This document shows, in pieces, positions 16,501 to 24,464 of a DNA stretch of 64,000 nt. The notes beneath the pieces are model-generated. The model was not told the DNA's origin. It ran no database searches and worked only from the letters and a program-made list of their open reading frames with translations. A program made the translations under genes and the position numbers. This stretch comes from Clostridia bacterium (GTDB taxonomy: Bacteria; Bacillota; Clostridia; Lachnospirales; Lachnospiraceae), in assembly GCA_910576325.1 (NCBI GenBank), contig CAJTIM010000009.1, forward strand, positions 1-64,000, given 5' to 3'. Every line of letters begins with the position of its first letter. The first letter of the stretch is position 1.

Positions 16501-18676
16501 TGAAAAGATTTACACCGCACCACTCACACCGGGGACGACCTTAGAGGGGATTTTTGAGAAATTCAACATTGACCGCCCGGAAGATTTCAAGGGACATTCC
16601 CTCTCTGTTTCTGACGTGGTAGTGCTTCATCAGAACGGCAAGGACACCGCCCACTATACGGACAGTATCGGTTTTGTGGATATATCAAAAGATTTCCTGT
16701 TAGAGAACCCATTAAGAGCCGCCGAACAGTCCACCGAGCAGAACGCAAACATGATTGACGGTATCATCAACAACACCCCCGCCGCTGACGGACTGGAAAC
16801 AGCCACCGGGGAACAGATTTCCCTTGAACAGTACGCCAAAACAATACAGCAGGAAGAAACCGCCAAGACCACCGGACAGGAACAGGACACCGCCCAATTA
16901 ACAGAATTACAGCAAAAGGCGGTAGACACAGCAAAAGGATATGAAAAGCTGTCTATGCAGGAACGGATTGGCATTATCGCACAGTCATTCGGCTGCAAGT
17001 CCGGCAGGATTGGAACGTCCCCCTGTACCGGGAAATGGCGTGGAACAAGCGACATTTCTATCAAGTTTGACAATGGCACTTCCCTCTTTATCGGCAACCA
17101 CAGGACACCGCAAGCCAAGACCGCAAAGGTACAGAATGAATGTATCAACAGTGCGTTGGTACGGTATAACCCGGAGATTATCAAGGCAACAAAGGAAGCC
17201 GCCACCAGCGCACTTAGGAAGCGGGAAGCAAAGGACAATGAGATTGCAGCACAGAAAGGCTTGAAGCCCTACACCCTGCTCAATGTGGAATTTAATGACG
17301 GCACGGACGAGAAAAGCAGCGGGCATATGGGGTGGTATTATGTGACGTTAGCCGTTGGCGGTAAAATCCACTCCCACATAGAAACCGGGCTGAATTATGC
17401 CATACTGGACGGGAAAGTAAGCGAAATGCCGACAAAGGAAGATTATTTTGTGGCAGGGGCATTGAAAGAAAGTGACGTTGACTATGTTTTCAACAACACA
17501 GGCTTTTCCTCAACCTCTAGCCTGTATTCGCTGCCCGTCCGTGATGAAGTGCGGGAACGTGCGGAAAAGACCCTTGCGGAGCGCAGCGAAGCACAGCAGG
17601 CAGCCCCGGAAGCGAAAACCATTTATTACGCAATCAATGAGGGAGCTGCCCGCCGTGCAAATGACGTAAACAGCTTTTACGACTACAAGCCCGGCAGCGC
17701 AACCGCAGAATACCGCCAAATGGTAGACAAAGCCGTGGAGATTGCAGAACGGCAGAAAAAGCGTGTAGACCCCATGTACCATGAAAAGATTGACAGCCTT
17801 GTTGACACCTACGCCCGGAAACTTGCCGAGAACATGAACAGCAGTTTTTCCATTGAAGCCCGTGTACCCTCTATCCTCATTGCGGGCGGCTCAAATTTCC
17901 CGGTACGCAAAAAGGAAAAGCAGAACGCCGCCCGTGACAGGAACATGGAGGACTGGAACGAGATACAGGGCTTGCTTGACAAGATACGCAGCACTGGCAT
18001 GGGCGGTATCAGCGCAGACGACCCGCAGGCAATCCAGAAATTAGAAGCAAAACTGGAAAAGCTGCAAGCAGCGCAGGACACCATGAAAGCGGTAAACGCC
18101 TACTACCGAAAGCACAAAACCCTTGACGGCTGCCCCAACCTTTCCGCTGAACGTATCGAAGCCATGAAAGCGGATATGTCGTCACAGTGGCACATAGACG
18201 ACAAGCCCTACCCCTCATGGGCTTTATCCAACAACAACGCAGAGATACGCCGGATAAAGGGGCGCATTGCAGAACTGACAAGAAAGCAGGAAACCGCCTA
18301 CGCCGGGTGGGAATTTGACGGCGGCACAGTGGAAATGAACCGGGAAGATAACCGCCTGCAAATCTTCTTTGAGGAAAAGCCGGACGAACAGACCCGTGAA
18401 GCCTTAAAGGAAAACGGCTTCCGTTGGTCGCCCAAAGCCGGAGCATGGCAAAGGCAGCTCAACGACAACGCTATCTATGCCGCTGACCGTTTATCCTGCA
18501 TAAAACCTTTATCTGGGAAAAGCCCCGTGGAGATACAGAAAGAAGCCCGCACAGCCGCCAAGACCGAGAAAAAGCCCTCTATTCGGGCGCAGCTTGCACA
18601 GGACAAGGAAGCGTTGAAAAACGCCCCAAAAAAGGCAGCGGAGAAAAGCAAAAAGCAGGACTTAGAAAGGAGCTGA
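13535..18676 (+). CDS. ArdC-type polyvalent antirestriction protein (1,713 aa)
   Basis: A very large multidomain ICE protein. Residues about 1-230 form an N-terminal domain of unknown type. Residues 245-520 are an ArdC-like module: a ssDNA-binding region (KFHNYSFNNTLLIAMQKPDA) and a zinc metallopeptidase with HEIAH at 449-453. A Pro/Glu/Ala-rich linker (about 535-620), several polyvalent-protein domains including a YodL-like one (NTFSIYQLKDDVPVDYHFRS) and a C-terminal single-strand-binding-like region follow. ArdC proteins travel with transferred DNA and protect it from restriction in the recipient. The start at 13,535 was chosen for its 8-nt distance to AAAGGAG. The tail has the KPSIR motif followed by lysines. 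Confidence 0.82.
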   Translation: MKDDFTVLIQNRTEFEKGNPATVFLSLPATKEELHEAMKALNITADNPQDFFLNGYSTADNRRIEIPSDWIRDGDLDRINYLASRLEEMTPEQLEKLDAVMHSNFKPESLDKLIDHTYNTDFYSYVPGILSYKELGGYFLNDSGKVQMPEEWKAGIDKESFGFNAALHEDGKLTDYGYIAKSGTDWKEVYAGQETPERYRIMSYPEAGRTAPAQEEKEADPKEGAAPQDIAAANPSRPIELTAQKPAEKMKEITDRLEQGIQDLFESDRFKEYLQVMSKFHNYSFNNTLLIAMQKPDATLIAGYNSWRNLFGRQVSRGAKGIKVIAPSPYKVKKEIDKIDPKTQKPVTDKNGKPVKEETEVTVPAFKVVSVFDVSQTEGKELPSIGVDELTGDVEQYADFFKATEQASPAPVGFEKIESGAKGYYSQTDKRIAINEGMSELQNLKTLIHEIAHAKLHDIDLNAPAEKQADRPDRRTREVQAESIAYAVCQHYGLDTSDYSFSYVAQWSSGRELSELKASLETIRSTASELIKDIDKNFAELTKDKEQTQAQEAQAEEPTPEQDTPQEEKTEPTAEPPQEEKAGADEPAADTPEAEKAAPEEPAKNGAQTEQPEDTFPTPDLGAEPIVTIFWSEHSRFHDGETMRLSEANALIGNLDEATVSEDGYYKTKFRIDFVMDGQPDYYVGRQDLGDGDGTLIDHIESYHAYYENNADWDNYVLRHEGKEALEADKAQREMLLHEFVPYLKLHNNLSKMEQTAAKALEENSGMTATETAYHTAMKEYVSKCRAMVNSGDYNLPPVPQLKDFDTELEAYKEHVKEEIAQEAAAAEMTVEEYAANGYEPYAAGLPDPSITVKDMQEYGYSWDGMLPLKEEVALHLYEKEDMQIFLLHEDGSESIPDSPEDIKAHAEKGGIFGIHKEDWNALTEYRAMKEELAGSEAAKEALREYGEKEQAENTFSIYQLKDDVPVDYHFRSLERLQEKGLAVDPANYEKIYTAPLTPGTTLEGIFEKFNIDRPEDFKGHSLSVSDVVVLHQNGKDTAHYTDSIGFVDISKDFLLENPLRAAEQSTEQNANMIDGIINNTPAADGLETATGEQISLEQYAKTIQQEETAKTTGQEQDTAQLTELQQKAVDTAKGYEKLSMQERIGIIAQSFGCKSGRIGTSPCTGKWRGTSDISIKFDNGTSLFIGNHRTPQAKTAKVQNECINSALVRYNPEIIKATKEAATSALRKREAKDNEIAAQKGLKPYTLLNVEFNDGTDEKSSGHMGWYYVTLAVGGKIHSHIETGLNYAILDGKVSEMPTKEDYFVAGALKESDVDYVFNNTGFSSTSSLYSLPVRDEVRERAEKTLAERSEAQQAAPEAKTIYYAINEGAARRANDVNSFYDYKPGSATAEYRQMVDKAVEIAERQKKRVDPMYHEKIDSLVDTYARKLAENMNSSFSIEARVPSILIAGGSNFPVRKKEKQNAARDRNMEDWNEIQGLLDKIRSTGMGGISADDPQAIQKLEAKLEKLQAAQDTMKAVNAYYRKHKTLDGCPNLSAERIEAMKADMSSQWHIDDKPYPSWALSNNNAEIRRIKGRIAELTRKQETAYAGWEFDGGTVEMNREDNRLQIFFEEKPDEQTREALKENGFRWSPKAGAWQRQLNDNAIYAADRLSCIKPLSGKSPVEIQKEARTAAKTEKKPSIRAQLAQDKEALKNAPKKAAEKSKKQDLERS

Positions 18677-18679
18677 ACC

Positions 18680-19390
18680 ATGCAGAGATTTGAAAACGTG
18701 GATATATTAAAATCCCTCAAAGCAATCATGCAGACCCACACGGAACACTTTCAGTCTGATTTTGACATAGACGTAAAAGTTTTGAAGCAGGCGGCGAAAA
18801 GCCCGAACCCGGAGGACAAAAAATATTTGTGGTTATGCCGCCCCGCCGGGACGTGGTGCTTACGGGAGCGTGACACGTTCATCAAGGACACACGGGAGCA
18901 TAACACGTTCTGTTTCTACGCCGAGCAGACAAGGGACAAAATACTTGCCTATGCCGTGGAGCTGACGGGCATTGAGAAAGGCAGGGTAACGGGCAACCTC
19001 TACGAACTGGACTACCAGAAGCACTACAAGCACGTCAAGGACGCTTCCGTAACCCCCGGAGATACCAAGCTGATATATGAGAACGGGGAACGGACGCAGG
19101 AAGCCGGGAAGCGCATTACCGGGGACGCTGACCCCAACTTAGGGAAATTCCTTAACTTTGAGGAACAGCCCAAAGACCCCGCCGCCCTGCATGGCGTTCT
19201 ACTGGAAGAAAAACATAACCAACACCGCTTAAATTGTGGTAACATTAAGGAGCATATCGAAACGCTGTCCGGCAAGGGGAAAGGGAAAAAGCCCTCTTTG
19301 CGGGCGCAGCTTGCACAGGACAAAAAGACCGTAAACGCCGCCCCGAAAAAGCAGGCGGCAAAGAGCAAGAACAAGGGATTGGAGGTATAG
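18680..19390 (+). CDS. hypothetical ICE protein sharing the ArdC-protein tail
   Basis: A 236-residue soluble protein starting MQRFENVDILKSLKAIMQTH, with no membrane segment and no enzyme motif that I recognise. It begins four bases after the stop of the 1,713-residue protein. Its last 35 residues repeat the end of that protein closely: KPSLRAQLAQDKKTVNAAPK against KPSIRAQLAQDKEALKNAPK. The DNA is also alike, with direct repeats at about 18,571-18,663 and 19,288-19,380. The tail may be a shared translocation signal, and the body a co-transferred effector or protective protein; both are inference. Confidence 0.72.
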   Translation: MQRFENVDILKSLKAIMQTHTEHFQSDFDIDVKVLKQAAKSPNPEDKKYLWLCRPAGTWCLRERDTFIKDTREHNTFCFYAEQTRDKILAYAVELTGIEKGRVTGNLYELDYQKHYKHVKDASVTPGDTKLIYENGERTQEAGKRITGDADPNLGKFLNFEEQPKDPAALHGVLLEEKHNQHRLNCGNIKEHIETLSGKGKGKKPSLRAQLAQDKKTVNAAPKKQAAKSKNKGLEV

Positions 19391-19394
19391 GCGC

Positions 19395-19604
19395 ATGGGA
19401 CAATTCAACTTTGAGGAAACAAACCTTATCTGCTGTTACAGGAAGAAAACAAGGGCTGATACGGTGGCGGCAATGACCGCCGCCCTGCCCTACATGGAAA
19501 CGGAGATACAGGAGCTTGCGGAGCGCACAGCGGAAAAGCTGAAGAAGCTGACCGAGGAAGAATTTGCAGAGCTTGTGTTTTTGCCTGCTGAAGATATGGA
19601 ATAA
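19395..19604 (+). CDS. TTRAP-like transposon-transfer assisting protein
   Basis: A 69-residue protein with the pattern of the TTRAP family: MGQFNFEETNLICCYRKKTR, a helix with AAMTAALPYMETEIQELAER, and the end LTEEEFAELVF. Such proteins are common in clostridial conjugative elements and are linked to transfer, without a known mechanism. It starts five bases after the previous stop and is the last gene before the terminator at 19,611-19,653, so it closes the long transfer operon. Confidence 0.82.
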   Translation: MGQFNFEETNLICCYRKKTRADTVAAMTAALPYMETEIQELAERTAEKLKKLTEEEFAELVFLPAEDME

Positions 19605-19610
19605 TGGAAC

Positions 19611-19653
19611 GCCGGGGAATGGCAATCTACGGATTGCTGTTTCCCGGCTTTTT
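19611..19653 (+). terminator. rho-independent terminator ending the transfer operon
   Basis: A long stem, GCCGGGGAATGGCAATC with loop TACG and the near-complement GATTGCTGTTTCCCGGC, is followed directly by TTTTT. It separates the GC-rich transfer operon from the AT-rich cargo. Confidence 0.88.
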
Positions 19654-19666
19654 CTGTTATATGTTC

Positions 19667-19695
19667 TTGACGAATTGCATATTTTCTTCTATAAT
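19667..19695 (+). promoter_or_regulatory. sigma-A type promoter of the tetR-MFS cargo
   Basis: TTGACG (19,667-19,672) and a perfect TATAAT (19,690-19,695) are 17 bases apart. A short dyad, TGAC-CGTAA-GTCA at about 19,702-19,714, sits just downstream of the -10 box and may be the binding site of the TetR protein encoded next. Confidence 0.75.
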
Positions 19696-19748
19696 TGTTT
19701 TTGACCGTAAGTCATTAACTAAAATAGCATGAAAGGAGACGTTCTTCA

Positions 19749-20390
19749 TTGGCTAGACCAATTAAAAAAACACCCGAACAATGGAAAACAGAAATATTAA
19801 GTGCTGCACAAAAACTATTTATATCTAAAGGATATGAGGAAACTTCAATCTCTGATATTATGGCTATGGTAGGAGGAGCTAAAGGAATGTTTTACCGTTG
19901 CTTTCAAAGCAAGGAGGAAGTCATGCAAACATTAGGCAACCAAATGTTTTTTGAAAACAATCCTTTTGAAGCATTAAAAGGACGTGCTGACCTAAACGGT
20001 TTACAAAAAGTTAGAGAACTTCTTGCAATCAACCAATCTGATACAAAACGAAATTCCTTGAACCTACAAGCAATTTCTATTCTAAAAGACCCGCATATTT
20101 TAGCAACAGCGATTGAAGCAAACAAAAGGATATTAACCCCGTTATGGTTTGAGTTATTAGAAGAAGGTAAGAGGGACGGCTCTATAAAGACAGAATACAC
20201 AAAAGAACTTTCAGAGATTTTACCTCTTATTAACTTTTGGCTTATGCCATCAGTATATCCTGCTACTGCCGAAGAAATTCATCATAAGTATCTTTTCATA
20301 ATTGAAGTGCTTTCCAAAATGGGTTTGCCACTTTTGGATAATAAAACAGAAGCATTTGCCGAACAATTTATTTCAGACATTTCAAGATAA
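19749..20390 (+). CDS. TetR/AcrR family transcriptional regulator
   Basis: A 213-residue one-component repressor-type regulator. The N-terminal helix-turn-helix is at about residues 10-55 (AQKLFISKGYEETSISDIMA), the C-terminal part is a helical ligand-binding domain. Translation begins at TTG, nine bases after AAAGGAGA; no ATG is better placed. It is followed after 13 bases by an efflux pump gene, so it probably controls that pump in response to its substrate. The AT-rich base use differs sharply from the transfer genes, which marks this as later-acquired cargo. Confidence 0.85.
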   Translation: MARPIKKTPEQWKTEILSAAQKLFISKGYEETSISDIMAMVGGAKGMFYRCFQSKEEVMQTLGNQMFFENNPFEALKGRADLNGLQKVRELLAINQSDTKRNSLNLQAISILKDPHILATAIEANKRILTPLWFELLEEGKRDGSIKTEYTKELSEILPLINFWLMPSVYPATAEEIHHKYLFIIEVLSKMGLPLLDNKTEAFAEQFISDISR

Positions 20391-20403
20391 GGAGGAAATT
20401 TAT

Positions 20404-21669
20404 ATGACACAAAAGCTATTTACAAAGAATTTTATACTTCTAATTTTGGGGCAAGTCACATCTTTATTTGGCAATTATATTTTGAGACTTGCATTATCTA
20501 TGTATGTATTAGAACTAACAGGTTCAGCTACAATTTTTGCCGGGATATTGTCGATTGCAATAATACCAACAATTTTGTTGTCGCCGTTTGGTGGTATTCT
20601 TGCAGACCGGGCAAATAGAAGAAACATCATGGTTGCATTAGATACTTTAACGGGAATATCTGTTTTATGTACCGCAATCTTTTTGTCTGAAAACAATGCT
20701 GTTACAACAATCGGTATCTTGCTTATTATACTATCAATTCTTGGTGCATTTGAAACGCCCACCGTACAAGCCTGTATTCCGACCATGCTAACTGGCGATA
20801 ATATCACAAAAGGAAATGCTGTTGTTAATCAAGTTGCTTCGCTATCCTATTTGATTGCTCCAATGTTAGGCGGAATAATGTACTCAATATTAGGTTTGAA
20901 ACCTGTTATGTATGCAAGTATTGTGTGCTTTTTTATTACTGCTTTATTTGAATGTTTTATAAAATTAAGTTATCAACGTCCAAATAAAAATGGGAATATG
21001 TTTTCCATTATCAAAGAAGATTTTGTATCAAGTATGCACTACATTTCAAAAGAACAAACAGGCATTTTGAAAATGTTACTTTTAACTTCTCTTTCAAGAT
21101 TTTTTGTAATGGGTATTACCGTAGTTGGACTTCCCTATATTGTGCGTACTATTCTTGGACTAAACGCAAAATATTATGGAGCTGCGGAAAGTACATTAGC
21201 GATTGCTACAATTCTTGGAAGCATTGCTGCCGGGCTTCTTACAGGAAAATTAAAGACAAGAAAATTATCCTTAATACTATCAGCTCTTGGTGTATTTATT
21301 ATTCCTGCTGGTATTGCTTTTATTCTTCCTGTAAATACAATTACAAAATACATAATTAACATTATATCGTTTTCTGGTATGCAAATTGCGGTTAGTATTT
21401 TTTCTATTTTTGCGGTTTCACTTATACAGCAAAAAACACCAAATCATTTGATAGGAAAAATTATGGCTTATACGTCTACAATTACTTTATGTGTTCAACC
21501 AATAGGACAAATTGTATATGGTTTTCTTTTTGACAATTTTAATAATACAATATATTTTGTTCTTATTCCAACAGGAATTATTGTTTGTATTATCGGATTG
21601 TTATGTACTACTTTTTTTAGAAACTTAGAAGAACAAATTAATTTGGAACATAATACAGAACACAAATAA
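20404..21669 (+). CDS. MFS efflux transporter (MefA-like fold)
   Basis: A 421-residue major facilitator with about 12 membrane helices. The loop between helices 2 and 3 carries GGILADRANRRNIM, the usual MFS motif A. Overall it resembles macrolide-efflux-type (Mef) and related drug:proton antiporters, but the substrate cannot be read from sequence. The ATG at 20,404 follows AAGGAGG; the longer frame from 20,302 starts inside the tetR gene. It is co-transcribed with the TetR gene and is the likely selectable cargo of the ICE. Confidence 0.85.
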   Translation: MTQKLFTKNFILLILGQVTSLFGNYILRLALSMYVLELTGSATIFAGILSIAIIPTILLSPFGGILADRANRRNIMVALDTLTGISVLCTAIFLSENNAVTTIGILLIILSILGAFETPTVQACIPTMLTGDNITKGNAVVNQVASLSYLIAPMLGGIMYSILGLKPVMYASIVCFFITALFECFIKLSYQRPNKNGNMFSIIKEDFVSSMHYISKEQTGILKMLLLTSLSRFFVMGITVVGLPYIVRTILGLNAKYYGAAESTLAIATILGSIAAGLLTGKLKTRKLSLILSALGVFIIPAGIAFILPVNTITKYIINIISFSGMQIAVSIFSIFAVSLIQQKTPNHLIGKIMAYTSTITLCVQPIGQIVYGFLFDNFNNTIYFVLIPTGIIVCIIGLLCTTFFRNLEEQINLEHNTEHK

Positions 21670-21714
21670 ACAACATATTAACTTATTGCAATTAACAATA
21701 TAGGAGGTAATAAT

Positions 21715-22125
21715 ATTAAAATATTAGTGCTAACACTAAATGAACAGGAAGAAAACACTATTGACAAAATAGTTGCAGCTTTATCTGATTATGCACAGAT
21801 TGAGGTTTTGCAAGCAATACCAACTCCTATCTTATCTTTTCCGGGATTGGAAATAAGACAACAACAACGCCGAGTAATTCAAGACGGAGAAGAAATAAAT
21901 CTTACCCGTCTTGAATACAGTACCCTAATATTCCTTGCTTCCAATCCCGGTATTGTCCTTACACAGACACAGATTTTTGAAGCCGTCTGGAACATGGATA
22001 GCGATAGCTGCCATTCAAGCGTTGTCAACGTGATTTGCAATCTGCGGAAAAAAATAGAGCCGGACAGCAAGAACCCTGTCTATATTAAAACCGTGTTAGG
22101 TGTTGGCTATAAATTTAATGGGTAA
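21715..22125 (+). CDS. winged-helix (OmpR/PhoB type) regulator without receiver domain
   Basis: A 136-residue protein whose C-terminal 95 residues are an OmpR-type winged helix: LTRLEYSTLIFLASNPGIVL and VVNVICNLRKKIEPD and VLGVGYKF. The N-terminus has no phosphoacceptor aspartate. AGGAGGT at 21,702-21,708 is six bases from an ATT codon at 21,715; the first standard start, GTG at 21,727, would be 18 bases away. The ATT reading gives IKILVLTLNEQ, a natural start for this family. The first part is AT-rich like the cargo and the rest nearer to the ICE average. Confidence 0.72.
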   Translation: MKILVLTLNEQEENTIDKIVAALSDYAQIEVLQAIPTPILSFPGLEIRQQQRRVIQDGEEINLTRLEYSTLIFLASNPGIVLTQTQIFEAVWNMDSDSCHSSVVNVICNLRKKIEPDSKNPVYIKTVLGVGYKFNG

Positions 22126-22127
22126 AT

Positions 22128-22178
22128 ACCGGGAAATGATGATTGATACATTACATTGTCATTTCCCGGTGTCTTTTT
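22128..22178 (+). terminator. rho-independent terminator after the winged-helix gene
   Basis: ACCGGGAAATGA at 22,128-22,139 pairs with TCATTTCCCGGT at 22,159-22,170, followed by GTCTTTTT. It closes the plus-strand cargo before the convergent relaxase gene. Confidence 0.88.
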
Positions 22179-22299
22179 CTACCCTTGTGGACACTTAGAA
22201 GCCCTTTTTCGGGCGGCAATAGGTTATTCCCTGCCCGCACTACAAAACGCCCCGGAAATGCCCTTAAAACGCCTTACACGCCCGTCCTAACCGTCCGCA

Positions 22300-23646
22300 T
22301 TACCTCTCTGTCTGTTTCTCCCGTTCCGGCTGCTTTGCCTGCCGCAAGATACTGTCTACGTTCTGTTTGATTGTGTCGTACTGCTTCACTTTCTTTTTCA
22401 ACTTCCCGTACTCTTGATACAGCTTGTCTTTTTTCTCCGTAAGCTCCTTATACTCTGTATGCAGCTTTTTGAAATCGGGCAGTTTCCCGCCGTTCCTTGC
22501 CGCCTGCAACGTCTTAGCGGCGGCTTCGTGAATGATAATGCTGCTCTCATTGCCACGCAGGAACTTTTCTTTGTCCTTTGCCTTTTTGTACTGCATATAG
22601 ACCGCCTTTGTCTGTTGGTATGCGGATATGTTTTTCATCAAGAGGGATATGTCGGACAACCTCTTTTCCAAGCCTTTCAGCGTGGCGGTGGTGTTTTCGC
22701 TCTCCGTATGCACTTCATCAAGAACCGCCTGCAACTGCTCATACTCTGAAATGTGATGCTCCGTTAGGAAATTCAAAGTCTTTGCCGCCTGCTTCAAGTT
22801 GTGTATCTTCGCCCACTGTTCATAGCCTTTGCTTTCCGCTGCCTTGATACTGTTCTGAATGTCTATGAGCATGGAAACGCCCGCCTTTTCCTGCCTTAAC
22901 GCTTTCGGCTTCGCCCGGTACGTCCCGGCAATCCTCTCCGTTATGGCTTCCACGGTGTAGGCTTCCCCAAGCGTCTTAGAACGGGTAAAGCGTTCCTGCC
23001 CCGGCGCACGGAACGAAACGAACTTGCCCCGCTTTATCTCATAGCCCGCCGCTTCCATGAGCCGCAGGAAATCATCAAAATCTTTCGCTTTGGGAATGGT
23101 AGCGTCAATCAACGCTTTCAGCTTTGCTTTCCAACTTGTCCCTTTCCGTTCAGCGTCCCATTCCGCATACTTCTTTCCCTTGTCCTGCCCCGACGTGACG
23201 ACTGACAATCCGTGTTCCTTGCACAGCCTGTCACTCTCACCCCGTATCTGGTAATAGCTTTTCTTGTTGGAAATATACTTGCGGTGTGTCGTGAAATCAA
23301 CCGCACAAAATATGATGTGGTTATGGATATGTCCTTTGTCTATATGGGTAGTCAATACATACTCATATCTGCCGCCTAGAACCTTATCCGCAAGCTCCTT
23401 TCCTATGCGGTGGGCTTCCTCATAGCCGACCTCTCCGGGCGCAAAAGACTGAATTAAATGGTGTCCGAGGTTGTCCCCCTTATCCCTTGCCTTTGACAGC
23501 GTAAAACCAAACTCTATATCTGCCGTTTGATACGAGCAGCCATAAGAGGAAATCAAAATCTGATTGTCCGTCTTGTCGGGATTACAGATATAATCAACCG
23601 CCTTATTCAGCGTAGTTTTGATAGGGTGTATCTTTGTAACTGCCAT
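22300..23646 (-). CDS. MOB-P type relaxase (MobA/VirD2-like)
   Basis: A 448-residue relaxase that nicks the origin of transfer and stays bound to the 5' end. The Relaxase domain fills residues 1-230: a likely catalytic tyrosine Y19 in VDYICNP and the metal-binding histidines in HIDKGHIHNHIIF (H106, H108, H110). The C-terminal half is a long coiled coil ending in a charged tail. Its start overlaps the mobC gene by 40 bases. It is on the opposite strand to the transfer operon, facing the cargo terminator. Confidence 0.92.
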   Translation of the reverse strand: MAVTKIHPIKTTLNKAVDYICNPDKTDNQILISSYGCSYQTADIEFGFTLSKARDKGDNLGHHLIQSFAPGEVGYEEAHRIGKELADKVLGGRYEYVLTTHIDKGHIHNHIIFCAVDFTTHRKYISNKKSYYQIRGESDRLCKEHGLSVVTSGQDKGKKYAEWDAERKGTSWKAKLKALIDATIPKAKDFDDFLRLMEAAGYEIKRGKFVSFRAPGQERFTRSKTLGEAYTVEAITERIAGTYRAKPKALRQEKAGVSMLIDIQNSIKAAESKGYEQWAKIHNLKQAAKTLNFLTEHHISEYEQLQAVLDEVHTESENTTATLKGLEKRLSDISLLMKNISAYQQTKAVYMQYKKAKDKEKFLRGNESSIIIHEAAAKTLQAARNGGKLPDFKKLHTEYKELTEKKDKLYQEYGKLKKKVKQYDTIKQNVDSILRQAKQPEREKQTER

Positions 23647-23936
23647 ATCTTTTCCAATGCCCCCTTTATTTCCTCTAAGTCCTCTTTGTAGGCGTTCCCG
23701 GTGGAGTTGACCCGCCGTGCTATCTGGTTGACGTTTACGCCGACTTTCTGTATCTCTGCCGTCTGCTCCTTGACCGCCGTATAGTCCAACTGGATAATGT
23801 AACCGTCAATCGCCATTTTCCGCAGGTACGCCCCCAAGTTGTCCGTTTGCAGCAGCTTCATTTTTTCCTCAATCAATGTGCGCTCCTGTTCCGTCACATA
23901 AAATTTTAACTGGATAGCCCGTTTTCTTTCTGCCAT
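23607..23936 (-). CDS. mobC: MobC-like relaxosome accessory protein
   Basis: A 109-residue protein with a ribbon-helix-helix-like N-terminus (RKRAIQLKFYVTEQERTLIE) and the MobC segment VGVNVNQIARRVNSTG. MobC proteins bind near the nick site and help melt oriT for the relaxase. It is translated ahead of, and overlapping, the relaxase gene. The putative oriT motif lies 25 bases upstream of its start codon. Confidence 0.9.
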   Translation of the reverse strand: MAERKRAIQLKFYVTEQERTLIEEKMKLLQTDNLGAYLRKMAIDGYIIQLDYTAVKEQTAEIQKVGVNVNQIARRVNSTGNAYKEDLEEIKGALEKIWQLQRYTLSKLR

Positions 23937-23960
23937 AGCCCCGCTTCCTTTCCGTTTCTC

Positions 23961-24069
23961 TTAGAGGGTTTGGGACACTTCCCAACAAGCATATTTCACG
24001 CCCGGACGGTACGCCGGAAGCGGGAAAAATACGGGATTGGGTACTCAATCCCTATGCTTGCTATTCTTC
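23961..24069 (-). repeat. candidate oriT upstream of mobC (inverted copy of 13,394-13,503)
   Basis: The region holds two conserved blocks of 31 and 40 bp around a 38-bp variable middle, each block with a small dyad. Location directly upstream of mobC and the relaxase is typical of an origin of transfer. Blocks are identical to the inverted copy 10.5 kb away. The nick site itself cannot be placed without experiment. Confidence 0.75.
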
Positions 24070-24271
24070 CCCCTATAACTTACTACGGGAAAAAATCAAA
24101 AAATGGCAACCTTTTAGGAAAGTTTTTGAAAATAATCAAAAGAAAAGAGGGGAAGCCGATTTTTTTATGGCTTTCCCTCTTAGCTGACCCATAAGCAGGA
24201 ACGGGCGGCGGGTGCAGGGGCGGGCGTTTTCTGCCCGTGCATTTTACCCTTGCGGCTGCCGCCTGTTCCTG

Positions 24272-24457
24272 CTACACGCTGCCGTCTGACAGCTTCGTGA
24301 TTGTTATTCTGTTTTCCTCACAATCCAACCGTACCTTGTCCCCCGCAGAGAAGCCGAGGGCTTCCAACCATTGCCCCTCAAATCTGATTTGCGGGACGGT
24401 CTGGCTGAATTGCTTTGTCTTTCCGTACACGGTTAGTTTTCTGCTGTTTTTCTCCAT
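24272..24457 (-). CDS. SymE-like / AbrB-fold small protein
   Basis: A 61-residue protein starting MEKNSRKLTVYGKTKQ and carrying VPQIRFEGQWLEALGF and GDKVRLDCEENRITI, the pattern of the SymE family (SpoVT/AbrB-like fold). E. coli SymE is a type I toxin, but ICE relatives may be DNA-binding regulators. The start at 24,457 has AGGGGG at a short distance; a longer frame from 24,496 would overlap the next gene. It is downstream of and close to the 53-residue gene, likely the same transcript. Confidence 0.7.
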   Translation of the reverse strand: MEKNSRKLTVYGKTKQFSQTVPQIRFEGQWLEALGFSAGDKVRLDCEENRITITKLSDGSV

Positions 24458-24464
24458 ATACCCC

